Assembly: GCF_013415845.1 (NCBI RefSeq)
Contig: NZ_CP058907.1
Location: 5,236,501-5,300,500 of the forward strand
Reading direction: 5' to 3'
DNA from: Rhodopseudomonas palustris
Lineage (GTDB): Bacteria > Pseudomonadota > Alphaproteobacteria > Rhizobiales > Xanthobacteraceae
Length of the DNA stretch: 64,000 nucleotides
Shown: positions 53,372 to 62,379 of the stretch, in pieces
How positions within the stretch are numbered: the first letter of the stretch is position 1
How the letters are laid out: every line of letters begins with the position of its first letter
Made by a program: the position numbers and the translations under genes
The notes under the pieces: model-generated
Seen by the model: only the letters and a program-made list of their open reading frames with translations
Databases searched by the model: none
Told to the model about the DNA's origin: nothing

Positions 53372-54592
53372 TTGTCCATTCGCACCTCGCTCCTCCTGGC
53401 CAGCGCCGTCGCGCTCGCTGCAGCTCAGCCCGCGTTCGCCCAGAAGCAATACGGCCCCGGCGTCACCGACACCGAGATCAAGATCGGCCAGACCATGCCG
53501 TATAGCGGCCCGGCCTCGGCCTACGGCGTGCAAGGACAAGTCCAGAACGCCTACTACGCGATGATCAACGCAAAAGGCGGCGTCAACGGCCGCAAGATCA
53601 ACCTGATCAGCCTCGACGACGCCTATTCGCCGCCGAAGACAGTCGAGCAAACCCGCAAGCTGGTCGAACAGGAGGAAGTGCTGGCGATCGTCGGCACGGT
53701 CGGTACGCCGACCAATTCCGCTACTCAAAAGTATCTCAACGCCAAGAAGGTGCCGCAGATCTTCATCTCGACCGGCGCGGCGAAGTGGGACGATCCGAAG
53801 AACTTCCCGTGGACCACGCAGCTCTACCCGCCCTACCAGATGGAGGGCATGATCTTCGCCAAGTACCTGCTGAAGCATAAGCCGGACGCCAAGCTCGGCG
53901 TATTCTCGCAGAATGACGACGCCGGCAAGGACTACGTCAAAGGCCTGAAGGACGGGCTCGGCGACAAGGCTAAGACCATGATCGTCAAGGAAGTGACCTA
54001 TGAGGTCACCGATCCGACGGTCGACTCGCAGATCGTCGCGTTGAAGGCCTCCGGCGCCGACACGTTGTTCACGATGGCGACGCCGAAGTTCGGCGCGCAG
54101 GCGATCCGCAAGGTGCACGAACTGAACTGGAAGCCGTTGAACTTCGTCGTCAGCGTCGCCAGCTCGATCAAGGGCGTGCTCGAGCCGGCCGGCAGCGAAG
54201 CTTCCACCGGGCTGCTCACCGCACTCGCGATGAAGACCCCGACCGATCCGCGCTTCGAGAACGACGCCGACGTCAAGGAGTTCAAGGACTTCCTCGCCAA
54301 GTGGTTTCCGAAGGGCGATATCGCCGACGGCAGCGTCGTGATCGGCTACATCTCGGCCTACATGACGGTGAAGACGCTGGAAGCCTGCGGCGACAATCTC
54401 ACCCGCGACAACCTGCTGAAGCAGGTCACCAACATCAAGCCGACCGCGGCGCCGCTGCTGCTGCCGGGTATTAAGATATCGACTCGCCCGGACCGCTACG
54501 CGCCCTATACCCAGATGCAGATCGCGCGGTTCGACGGAAAGAGCTGGGTGCCGGAAGGCGAAGTGTTCAACACCGATGCGGCGAGCCAATAA
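53372..54592 (+). CDS. LivK-type ABC transporter substrate-binding protein
   Basis: A 406-aa periplasmic binding protein (family 5 receptor fold) with a signal peptide (about 1-24, PAFA-QKQ) and the motifs GVTDTEIKIGQTMPYSGPASAYG, INAKGGVNGRKINLISLDDAYSPPKTVEQTRKLVEQ and VGTVGTPTN. The start is a TTG at 53372, with AGAGGA 7 nt upstream; it places the signal peptide correctly. These receptors bind branched-chain amino acids, amides or aromatic acids; specificity is not readable. No permease genes adjoin. Confidence 0.87.
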   Translation: MSIRTSLLLASAVALAAAQPAFAQKQYGPGVTDTEIKIGQTMPYSGPASAYGVQGQVQNAYYAMINAKGGVNGRKINLISLDDAYSPPKTVEQTRKLVEQEEVLAIVGTVGTPTNSATQKYLNAKKVPQIFISTGAAKWDDPKNFPWTTQLYPPYQMEGMIFAKYLLKHKPDAKLGVFSQNDDAGKDYVKGLKDGLGDKAKTMIVKEVTYEVTDPTVDSQIVALKASGADTLFTMATPKFGAQAIRKVHELNWKPLNFVVSVASSIKGVLEPAGSEASTGLLTALAMKTPTDPRFENDADVKEFKDFLAKWFPKGDIADGSVVIGYISAYMTVKTLEACGDNLTRDNLLKQVTNIKPTAAPLLLPGIKISTRPDRYAPYTQMQIARFDGKSWVPEGEVFNTDAASQ

Positions 54593-54623
54593 GGCGCTGC
54601 AAACACCACGACCTCAAACGCGC

Positions 54624-54646
54624 ATGGCCGGGCTCGTCCCGGCCAT
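54624..54646. terminator. Palindromic hairpin after the LivK-type gene
   Basis: ATGGCCGGG (54624-54632) pairs perfectly with CCCGGCCAT (54638-54646) around CTCGT. It lies between convergent genes and has no T-tract. Its sequence matches the inner stem of the repeat at 60934-61017. Confidence 0.55.
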
Positions 54647-54708
54647 CTGCGTTGGTGGAGTTGAACGCCGGTGACTTGAGGAAAAAGCCCGGCATTGGGG
54701 TGAGCACC

Positions 54709-55992
54709 TTAGGCCGGCTTGCGCAGTCCCAGCGACACCGGCTCCGCGCTCTGCAACAGCCGTGCCCGCTCGGTGTTCGGCCACAGCAGCAACAGGCCGG
54801 CGACACCCGAAACGATCATCACCGCGCCGTTGATGGCGTAGCCGACGATGTAACCGTGAAGCGGCGAGGCTGAGTGCTGCAGTACGCTGCCCATCACCCA
54901 GGGCGCGATGATCCCCGCCAGCGTATACAGCGCGCTGTAGATCGCGATCGCGGCGCCGCGCTGCGACACCGGAGCGAACTCGGCGATCATCGGCGGACAC
55001 ACCACGTAGATCGAGCCGCACAGGCCGGAGCCGACCACCAGGGCGACGATCCGTGCGGTGGGACTGTCGATATAGGGCAGCATCAGAATGATGGCGCCGC
55101 CGACCAAGAGTGGCGCCGCACCAAGCACGCCGCGCGCCATCCGGCTGGAGACGCCGCGCTGCATCAACCGCTGCGACAGCCAGCCGGTGAACAGCACCAC
55201 GCAGGCGCCGAACACCCACGGCGTGATCGAGACCAGCCCGGCCTGGTGCTGGCTGAAGCCCAGCCCCTGCACGATGAAGGTGGTGAACCAGGTCAGCCCG
55301 AGCGACAACGCCCAATAGGCACCGAACGTCGCCAGCACGCAGCCGATGAAAGTGCGCGAGGTCAGCAGCCGCGCGTAGGGAATCCTCACCTCGGCGGCGG
55401 CCGCGGGGCTCGGCACCAGCGGCCCCTCTTTGCCGAGTGCGACCCACGCCACCGCCCACATCAGCCCGACGATGCCGAGCGCCGCGAAGGCGTAGTGCCA
55501 GGAGTGATTGACGATGATCCAGTTCAGCGCCGGCACCGCCAGGATCACGCCGAACGCCGAGCCCTGCGACAGGATCGCGGTCGGCAGCGTGCGCTGATGA
55601 TCCGGAAACCACTTGTAGATCGCATGCGCTGCGACCGAGAACGCCGGCCCTTCGCCGGCGCCGAGAATGATGCGGCAGATCACGAAGGTGGCGAAGGAGA
55701 CCTCGCCGACCATCGGAAACTGCGCCACCGCCCACACCAGCGCCAGCGCCAGCAGCACCCATCGGGTCTCGACCCGATTGACGATGAAGCCGACCACGAT
55801 CGCGGTGATCGAGAACAGGAAGAAGAACGACGAGCCGAGCAGACCGAATTGTTCGGGCGAGAGCTTCAGCTCCTGCATGATTGGCACGCCGGCCAAGCCT
55901 ACGACGATCTTGTCGGCGAAGTTGACCACCATGAATAGAAACAGCAGGAAGGTGATCCTCCAGGCACCCTGCGGCGTGGGCTGCGCGGTCAC
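54709..55992 (-). CDS. MFS transporter (ACS/anion-cation symporter type)
   Basis: A 427-aa transporter with twelve helices. The entry WRITFLLFLFMVVNFADKIVVGLAGVPIMQELKLSPEQFGLLGSSFF is typical of the phthalate/tartrate/glucarate (ACS) branch, as is GAGEGPAFSVAAHAIYKWFPDHQRTLPTAILSQGSAFG. It probably imports an organic acid anion. The start is a GTG at 55992 with AGGGAG 6-7 nt upstream. An inverted repeat 27 nt before the start may be its operator. Confidence 0.85.
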   Translation of the reverse strand: MTAQPTPQGAWRITFLLFLFMVVNFADKIVVGLAGVPIMQELKLSPEQFGLLGSSFFFLFSITAIVVGFIVNRVETRWVLLALALVWAVAQFPMVGEVSFATFVICRIILGAGEGPAFSVAAHAIYKWFPDHQRTLPTAILSQGSAFGVILAVPALNWIIVNHSWHYAFAALGIVGLMWAVAWVALGKEGPLVPSPAAAAEVRIPYARLLTSRTFIGCVLATFGAYWALSLGLTWFTTFIVQGLGFSQHQAGLVSITPWVFGACVVLFTGWLSQRLMQRGVSSRMARGVLGAAPLLVGGAIILMLPYIDSPTARIVALVVGSGLCGSIYVVCPPMIAEFAPVSQRGAAIAIYSALYTLAGIIAPWVMGSVLQHSASPLHGYIVGYAINGAVMIVSGVAGLLLLWPNTERARLLQSAEPVSLGLRKPA

Positions 55993-56018
55993 GGCATGCT
56001 CCCTGGATCGTGTTTAAT

Positions 56019-56037
56019 GGTTCGCTTAGTGCGAACC
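56019..56037. promoter_or_regulatory. Inverted repeat, candidate operator of the MFS gene
   Basis: GGTTCGC (56019-56025) and GCGAACC (56031-56037) are exact complements with a 5-nt spacer. It lies 27-45 nt upstream of the MFS start. The size and symmetry fit a dimeric repressor or activator of IclR/GntR style; no such gene is in the immediate neighbourhood. Confidence 0.5.
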
Positions 56038-56264
56038 TATCGCAATGCTGCCGCTGTTCCCGCATGAATGCAATCGTGGAGTCGCTGCCGCGGCGCTTGC
56101 GTGCGTCGCAACCTTGTTTGCATCGCAGCAGCGTCGTCGCCTTGAGTGGCCGGCGCCCGGCCCCATATCCTCTGGCGAATGACGATGGGCTGGAAGGCTA
56201 GAATGACCGGATCGCGCCGGCGCGCATTGCGCGCTGTGATCGCCACATTGCGCGGACCGCGCCG

Positions 56265-56918
56265 ATGCTGATCGTCTCCGGTCTCACTAAATCCTATGTG
56301 TCCGGTCAGGACCGCGTCGCTGTGCTGCGCGGTGTCGACCTTGCGGTCGAGCCCGGCGAGAGCGTGGCGCTGACCGGCGAATCCGGCAGCGGCAAATCGA
56401 CCTTGCTGCATCTGATCGCCGGCCTCGATCAGCCCGATGGCGGCGCCATCACATTTGGCGAAGCGACGATCTCGACGATGCCGGACGCCGAGCGTGCCGC
56501 CTTTCGGCGCGAACGGCTCGGGCTGGTGTTTCAGCAGTTCAACCTGATCCCGAGCCTGACGGTTGCCGACAATCTCGTATTCCAGGCCCGTCTCGCCGGC
56601 CGCCACGATGAGGCGTGGCGCACCGAGCTGATCGAGCGGCTCGGGCTCGGCACCTTGCTCAAGCGCTACCCCGAGCAACTCTCTGGCGGCCAGCAGCAGC
56701 GCGTCGCAATCGGCCGCGCGCTGGCGATCAAGCCGCTGCTGCTTCTCGCCGACGAGCCGACCGGCAATCTCGACGAATCAACCGCCGACGACGTGCTGTC
56801 GCTCGCTACCGATCTGGTTCGCCGCACCGGCTGCGGCTTCCTGATGGTGACGCACAGCGAGCGTCTCGCCGGTATGCTCGATCGCCGGGTGCATCTGCAC
56901 GCGGGGCTGATCCATTGA
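56265..56918 (+). CDS. LolD-like ABC transporter ATPase
   Basis: A 217-aa ATPase of the LolD/MacB group. Walker A GESGSGKST (38-46), Q-loop FQQFNLIPSLTVADN, signature [14 protein letters not shown] and Walker B LLLADEPTGNLDE are all present, with the H-loop in MVTHSERLAG. It pairs with the FtsX-type permease that starts at the overlapping TTGA. It should power a mechanotransmission-type rather than a solute-import system. Confidence 0.9.
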   Translation: MLIVSGLTKSYVSGQDRVAVLRGVDLAVEPGESVALTGESGSGKSTLLHLIAGLDQPDGGAITFGEATISTMPDAERAAFRRERLGLVFQQFNLIPSLTVADNLVFQARLAGRHDEAWRTELIERLGLGTLLKRYPEQLSGGQQQRVAIGRALAIKPLLLLADEPTGNLDESTADDVLSLATDLVRRTGCGFLMVTHSERLAGMLDRRVHLHAGLIH

Positions 56919-59380
56919 GGCGCGCGCTGTGGATCCTCGCCGTGCTGCTGAGCCACTGGCGACGGCATCCGATGCAGCTTGCGACCCTGGCGATCGGCCT
57001 GATCTCCGCGACCGCCTTGTGGAGCGGCGTGCAGGCGTTGAACGCGCAGGCCCGCACGAGTTACGACCGCGCCGCCGCGGCGCTCGGCGGCAATCGCACC
57101 GCAACGTTGGTGGCGCGTGACGGCGGCAGCTTCTCCCAGCAGCTCTATGTCGACCTGCGCCGCGCCGGCTGGCAGGTGTCTCCGGCGGTCGAAGGCGCGA
57201 TCCGGATCAGCGGCCGGTCGCTGCGGCTACTCGGCGTCGAGCCACTATCGCTGCCGGTCGAAGCCCGCACCGCGCCAGCGCTCGGCACCGGCGATCTGCA
57301 GGGCTTCATTCTACCGCCGGGTCAGACGCTGATCGCGCCGGAGACGCTGCGCGACTTCAGCCTCGCCGAAGGCGCGACGCCGGAGCTGCCGAACGGCCAG
57401 CATCTGCCGCCGCTGAAGCCACAAGCGGAGATCGCGCCTGGCGTGCTGGTGGTTGACATCGGCATCGCGCAGCAACTGCTCGACATGCCGGACCGGCTGT
57501 CGCGGCTGCTGCTCGGCAGCAAGCCAAGCGATTCGCGCCCGCCGCTCCGCGACATCGTCGACGACAAGCTGCAGCTCGATCAGCCGGATGCCGCCACTGA
57601 GCTTGAGCGCCTCACCGACAGCTTCCACCTCAACCTGACAGCGTTCGGTCTGCTGTCGTTCCTGGTCGGACTGTTCATCGTCAATTCGGCGATCGGGCTC
57701 GCGTTCGAGCAGCGCCGCCCGATGCTGCGTACCTTGCGTGCCTGCGGCGCCTCGGCGCGCCAGCTCAACGCTGTGATGGTAATCGAGCTGTGCCTGATCG
57801 CGCTGCTCGCCGGCCTTATCGGTCTGGTCTGCGGCTATCTGATCGCCGCGACGCTGCTGCCCGACGTCGCCGCCACCTTGCGGGGCCTGTACGGCGCGCA
57901 GATTCCCGGTGAGCTGTCGCTGCGGCCGCAATGGTGGCTCGCCGGCATCGCTATCAGCATTCTCGGCACGCTCGCCGCCGCGTCCACGGCGCTGATCAAG
58001 GCGGCAAGGCTGCCAGTGCTGGTCGCCGCGCAGCCTTATGCGTGGCAACAGGCGCAGTATCGCTGGCTGCTCGTGCAGGGCGTGGCTGCGCTCGCGGTGT
58101 TCGCCGCTGGTTTCGGGTTTCTGTGGTTCGGCGATTCGCTACTGTCGGGCTTTGCGGTGTTGGCCGCGATCCTGCTCGGCGCCGCCCTCGGGCTGCCGGC
58201 GATCCTCGGGCTGGTGCTGGCGCTCGGCGAGAAGCTGGCGCGGGGACCGCTGACGAACTGGTTCTGGGCCGACAGCCGGCTGCAGCTCTCCGGCCTCTCC
58301 CTGGCACTGATGGCGCTGCTGCTGGCGCTCGGCGTCAATGTCGGCGTCGGCACCATGGTCGAGAGCTTCAGCCGCACCTTCCAGCGCTGGCTCGACGGCC
58401 GGCTCGCCGCGGAGGTCTATCTCAATGCCGCCAGCGACCAACAGGCGACTGAGATCAAGGCTTGGCTGAAAGGCCGTCCCGAAGTTACCTCGCTGCTTCC
58501 GGGCGCGCGCGCCGAAGTGAAGCTGCAGGGCCAGCCGGTTGAGCTGATTGGATTCGCCGACGATGCCACGTATCGCGATCACTGGCCGCTGCTCGAGCAC
58601 ACCAAAGATGTCTGGGACCGCGTCGCGCGCGGCGATGCGGCACTGGTCAGCGAACAGCTGTGGCGCCGGCTCGGCGTCAAGCTCGGTGACCGCATCGTGG
58701 TGCCGAGCGACCGCGGCCCGTGGCCGGTCGAGGTGGTGGGGATCTATGCCGACTATGGCAATCCGCGCGGCCAGCTCGGCATCGCGTTCGGCGCGCTGGT
58801 GACGCATTTCCCCGATGTGGCCAAGACGAGGTTCGGGCTGCGGGTAGATCCCGCACGGGTGCCGGCCCTGATCGCCGACCTGCGAAACAGCTTCGCGCTC
58901 GGGGAGCGGAGCCTCGCCGATCAGTCGACGTTGAAAGCGATCTCCAAACAGATCTTCAGCCGCACCTTCGCGGTGACCACCGCACTCAACGCTTTCACGC
59001 TCGGCATCGCCGGCGTGGCGCTGCTGACCAGCCTTCTGACCCTCGGTGCATCTCGGCTGCCGCAGCTCGCGCCGCTGTGGGCGATCGGCATCACCCGCCG
59101 CCGGCTGGCTTTGATCGAACTGATGAAGACGCTGGCGATGGCGGCGATCACCGCGCTGCTGGCACTGCCGCTCGGCCTGCTAGTGGCGTGGTGCCTGATC
59201 GCAGTGGTGAACGTCAAAGCATTTGGCTGGCGTCTGCCGTTCGAGATGTTTCCGTTCGAACTGGCAAAGCTGGTCGGCATCGCGCTGCTGGCGACGCTGC
59301 TTGCAGCGGCGCTGCCGATCCTGAAGCTGATGCGGATGCAGCCGGCGCGGCTGGTGAAGGTGTTTGCCGATGAACGCTAG
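56915..59380 (+). CDS. FtsX-like ABC permease (double-domain)
   Basis: An 821-aa membrane protein with an N-terminal helix (about 17-37), a periplasmic domain, a first FtsX domain (about 240-385), further helices (about 390-490), a second periplasmic domain (about 495-690) and a C-terminal FtsX domain (about 695-815). The start is a TTG overlapping the ATPase stop (TTGA); the frame runs further upstream only as a shadow of the ATPase. The two-FtsX architecture matches permeases of the YbbP/AttFG-like type that act with a secreted AttH lipocalin-like protein, the product of the next gene. Confidence 0.85.
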   Translation: MRRALWILAVLLSHWRRHPMQLATLAIGLISATALWSGVQALNAQARTSYDRAAAALGGNRTATLVARDGGSFSQQLYVDLRRAGWQVSPAVEGAIRISGRSLRLLGVEPLSLPVEARTAPALGTGDLQGFILPPGQTLIAPETLRDFSLAEGATPELPNGQHLPPLKPQAEIAPGVLVVDIGIAQQLLDMPDRLSRLLLGSKPSDSRPPLRDIVDDKLQLDQPDAATELERLTDSFHLNLTAFGLLSFLVGLFIVNSAIGLAFEQRRPMLRTLRACGASARQLNAVMVIELCLIALLAGLIGLVCGYLIAATLLPDVAATLRGLYGAQIPGELSLRPQWWLAGIAISILGTLAAASTALIKAARLPVLVAAQPYAWQQAQYRWLLVQGVAALAVFAAGFGFLWFGDSLLSGFAVLAAILLGAALGLPAILGLVLALGEKLARGPLTNWFWADSRLQLSGLSLALMALLLALGVNVGVGTMVESFSRTFQRWLDGRLAAEVYLNAASDQQATEIKAWLKGRPEVTSLLPGARAEVKLQGQPVELIGFADDATYRDHWPLLEHTKDVWDRVARGDAALVSEQLWRRLGVKLGDRIVVPSDRGPWPVEVVGIYADYGNPRGQLGIAFGALVTHFPDVAKTRFGLRVDPARVPALIADLRNSFALGERSLADQSTLKAISKQIFSRTFAVTTALNAFTLGIAGVALLTSLLTLGASRLPQLAPLWAIGITRRRLALIELMKTLAMAAITALLALPLGLLVAWCLIAVVNVKAFGWRLPFEMFPFELAKLVGIALLATLLAAALPILKLMRMQPARLVKVFADER

Positions 59381-60455
59381 AGGTCGGATCAACCGGCGCA
59401 TGTTCACCGGCAGCCTGGTCGCCGCAGCGATCGCGCCGCCGGCGTGGGCGCAGGGCTTTGCCGGGCTCGGCAGCGAAGCCGGCGGATTTGCCCCCGTGGT
59501 GCCCGGCCGCAAGCTGGCGTTTCCCAACGACCATGGTCCGCATCCCGATTTCCGGATCGAGTGGTGGTACCTGACCGCGAACCTGAAGGACGCTGCGGGC
59601 AAGGCCTATGGGGCGCAGTGGACGCTGTTCCGTCAGGCGATGACGCCGGGCCCGCAACGCGGCGGCTGGGCGAACCAGCAGATTTGGATGGCGCATGCCG
59701 CCGTCACCAGCGCCGACACCCACCGGTTTGCCGAGAAGTTCTCGCGCGGTGGCGTCGGGGTCGCCGGGGTCGAGGCCTCGCCGTTCAAGGCTGTCATCGA
59801 TGATTGGGCGATGCAGGGAAGCTCGGCCATGGAGGCGGCAACGCTGTCGCCGCTCGAGGTTACGGCGCGTGGGGCAAATTTCAGCTACGCGCTGCAGCTG
59901 AGCGCCGACCGGCCGCTGGTGCTGCAAGGCGACAACGGCTACTCGCGCAAGTCCGAACGTGGCCAGGCGTCCTACTACTACAGCCAGCCGTATTTCACTG
60001 CGTCCGGCACCCTGACGCTCGACGACCGCTCGATTCCGGTCGAGGGATCGGCCTGGATGGACCGCGAATGGTCGAGCCAGCCGCTCTCCTCCGACCAGAC
60101 CGGCTGGGACTGGTTCTCGCTACATCTATCCTCGGGCGACAAGGTGATGCTGTTCCGGCTGCGGCAGCGCGACGGCACCAACTACTTCGCCGGCAATTGG
60201 ATCGGTACCGACGGCCGTTCTGCGCCGCTATCTCCGGATCAGATCAAGCTCGAACCGCTCGGCTTCACCGCGGTCGGTTCGCGCCAAGTTCCGACGCGCT
60301 GGCGTGTGGCGGTCGCCGGCCACGATCTTGCGATCGAGACCACGCCGCTCAATCCCAGCAGCTGGATGGGCACCAGCTTTCCATATTGGGAGGGGCCGAT
60401 CACCTTTGGCGGTAACCGGAGCGGCTTCGGGTACCTTGAGATGACCGGATATTGA
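59370..60455 (+). CDS. AttH-like secreted lipocalin-fold protein (CrtC-related)
   Basis: A 361-aa exported protein; the N-terminus INRRMFTGSLVAAAIAPPAWA looks like a twin-arginine or Sec signal. The family motifs are FPNDHGPHPDFRIEWWYLTANL (about 51-72), YYYSQPYFTASGTL (about 203-216), and GSAWMDREWSSQ (about 228-239). The domain is related to carotenoid 1,2-hydratase CrtC but, in an operon with LolD/FtsX-type genes, belongs to the AttH group, with possible roles in lipid or isoprenoid handling in the periplasm. The ATG at 59370 overlaps the permease end by 11 nt. Confidence 0.85.
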   Translation: MNARGRINRRMFTGSLVAAAIAPPAWAQGFAGLGSEAGGFAPVVPGRKLAFPNDHGPHPDFRIEWWYLTANLKDAAGKAYGAQWTLFRQAMTPGPQRGGWANQQIWMAHAAVTSADTHRFAEKFSRGGVGVAGVEASPFKAVIDDWAMQGSSAMEAATLSPLEVTARGANFSYALQLSADRPLVLQGDNGYSRKSERGQASYYYSQPYFTASGTLTLDDRSIPVEGSAWMDREWSSQPLSSDQTGWDWFSLHLSSGDKVMLFRLRQRDGTNYFAGNWIGTDGRSAPLSPDQIKLEPLGFTAVGSRQVPTRWRVAVAGHDLAIETTPLNPSSWMGTSFPYWEGPITFGGNRSGFGYLEMTGY

Positions 60456-60521
60456 GTTCAAGCTGCAGCCAACCGGCGGCCATCAGCCGGGCAAGAACGA
60501 ACCTAGTGTGGGAGCCCTTGG

Positions 60522-60914
60522 ATGTTTCACTACACCACGATCGCCACCCTTCTGGCGTTGATGTTCTATTTCTACACCTCGGTGCAGGTCGCGCGCGCGC
60601 GGATGCTGTACGGCGTCAAGGCACCGGCGATCTCCGGCCATCCGGATTTCGAGCGTGTGTTTCGCGTCCAGGCCAATACGCTGGAATGGCTGCCAATCTT
60701 CCTGCCGTCGCTGTGGCTGTTCGCGTATTATCTGAGCGACGCCTTCGCGGCCGCGGCTGGCGCGGTGTGGATTATCGGCCGAATTCTCTACATGCTGGGC
60801 TATGCCGAAGCCCCGGAGAAGCGCGGCCTCGGCTTTGCGGTGCAGATGGTGGCGACCGCCTTCCTGTGGGGCGGTTCGGTGTACGGCGTCGTGCACCAGA
60901 TGCTGGGGGCTTGA
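60522..60914 (+). CDS. MAPEG family membrane protein
   Basis: A 130-aa protein with four predicted helices. The family motif is FERVFRVQANTLEWLPIFLP (about 44-63) and GRILYMLGYAEAPEKRGLGF lies further on (about 87-106). MAPEG proteins in bacteria resemble microsomal glutathione transferase; they may conjugate glutathione to lipophilic electrophiles. It starts 66 nt after the AttH gene and could be cotranscribed with it. Confidence 0.87.
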   Translation: MFHYTTIATLLALMFYFYTSVQVARARMLYGVKAPAISGHPDFERVFRVQANTLEWLPIFLPSLWLFAYYLSDAFAAAAGAVWIIGRILYMLGYAEAPEKRGLGFAVQMVATAFLWGGSVYGVVHQMLGA

Positions 60915-60933
60915 ACCATCCTCCGTCACGGAC

Positions 60934-61017
60934 GTCATGCGCGGGCTTGACCCGCGCCTCCATCACCTCTTCGAAAGACTCTGAGCGATGGATGGCCGGG
61001 TCAAGCCCGGCCATGAC
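60934..61017. repeat. Dispersed palindromic repeat (type C)
   Basis: GTCATG (60934-60939) and CATGAC (61012-61017) are the outer arms; GCGGGCTTGACCCGC and GGCCGGGTCAAGCCCGGCC form inner stems that also pair with each other through GGGCTTGACCC/GGGTCAAGCCC. It fills the gap between convergent genes and resembles type A. Confidence 0.7.
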
Positions 61018-61100
61018 GACAAACAGCTCGCCGTCATGTCGGCGAAAAGCCGGTGCCCTTGCGGAGCGCCGGCCTTCACTTCAGATGCTCGATCGAGCGC

Positions 61101-62294
61101 TTACTTGGTCAGCGGGCAGCCGCTCTCTGCCGCAGTCGGGAACGCCTTGTCGCCCGGCACGGTGGCGAGCAGCTTGTAGTAATCCCACGGCTTCTTCGAT
61201 TCTTCCGGCTTCTTCACCTCGAACAGATACATGTCGTGGACGAAGCGGCCGTTGGCCAGCACCTTGCCGGATGCAAACGCGTCGTCGACCGGCAGCTCCT
61301 TCAGCTTCTTGGCCACCGCATCGGTGTCCTTAGTTCCGGCGGCCTTGACGGCCTTCAAATAGGACAGCGTCGCCGAATAAGTCCCGGCCTGGATCATGCT
61401 CGGCATCCGGCTGGTGCGCTTGAAGAAACGCTCGGCGAACTCACGCGATTTGTCGTCGCGATCCCAATAATAGGCTTCGGTCAGCACCAAGCCCTGCGCC
61501 GCCTTGAGGCCGAGACCGTTCACTTCGGCCAGCGTCATCAACAGGCCCGCAAGCTTCTGGCCGCCGGCGACGATGCCGAATTCAGAGGCCTGCTTGATCG
61601 AGTTGGCGGTGTCGAGGCCGGCATTGGCAAGGCCGACGACCTTGGCCTTCGAGGCCTGCGCCTGCAGCAGGAACGAGGAGAAGTCCGACGAATTCAGCGG
61701 ATGCCGCACCGAGCCGAGCACCTTGCCGCCGCTGGCGAGCACGATCTCACTAGTGTCCTTCTCGAGCGCGTAGCCGAACGCGTAGTCCGCGGTCAGGAAG
61801 AACCAGGTGTCGCCGCCGGCCTTCACCAGGGCGCCGCCGGTTCCGACCGCGAGGGCATGAGTATCGAACGCCCAATGGAACCCGTAAGGCTGGCAGGCAT
61901 CGCCGGTGATCCGCGACGTCGCAGCGCCGACCACGATGTCGATCTTCTTCTTTTCCTTCGACAGATCCTGGATCGCCAGCGCCACCGACGAGGTGGTGAG
62001 TTCGGTAATCATGTCGACGCCGTCGACGTCGTACCACTTGCGCGCGATCGCGACCGCGTTGTCGGGCTTGTTCTGATGATCGGCCGAGATGAGCTCAATC
62101 TTCTGCCCCAGCACTTCGCCGCCGAAATCCTCCACCGCCATCTTGGCGGCTTCGAGCGACCACTTGCCGCCGTAGTCCGCGTACACGCCGGACTGGTCGT
62201 TGAGGATGCCGATCTTGACGCCCTGCGCCGAAGCCGGCGTGATGGCAACGAGGGCAGTGGCCGCAAGCGCGGCGGAAAGAAGTTTGAGTTTCAT
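61101..62294 (-). CDS. LivK-type ABC transporter substrate-binding protein
   Basis: A 397-aa periplasmic receptor with a signal peptide (1-23, PASA-QGV) and the family-5 motifs KIGILNDQSGVYADYGGKWSLEAAKMAVEDFGG and IVVGAATSRITGDACQPYGFHWAFDTHA. The second stretch, with its cysteine, resembles receptors of the aromatic-acid or urea/amide type more than LivK itself. A GGGAGG box lies 7 nt before the ATG at 62294. No permease genes follow in the window. Confidence 0.87.
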   Translation of the reverse strand: MKLKLLSAALAATALVAITPASAQGVKIGILNDQSGVYADYGGKWSLEAAKMAVEDFGGEVLGQKIELISADHQNKPDNAVAIARKWYDVDGVDMITELTTSSVALAIQDLSKEKKKIDIVVGAATSRITGDACQPYGFHWAFDTHALAVGTGGALVKAGGDTWFFLTADYAFGYALEKDTSEIVLASGGKVLGSVRHPLNSSDFSSFLLQAQASKAKVVGLANAGLDTANSIKQASEFGIVAGGQKLAGLLMTLAEVNGLGLKAAQGLVLTEAYYWDRDDKSREFAERFFKRTSRMPSMIQAGTYSATLSYLKAVKAAGTKDTDAVAKKLKELPVDDAFASGKVLANGRFVHDMYLFEVKKPEESKKPWDYYKLLATVPGDKAFPTAAESGCPLTK

Positions 62295-62379
62295 TGCGTG
62301 CCTCCCAGTGTTTTGGTTGGCGCGCAGCTTAGTTAGGAAAATTGCCGCTGCCCAGCGGATTGTTGAGCAATGGCAGTCG

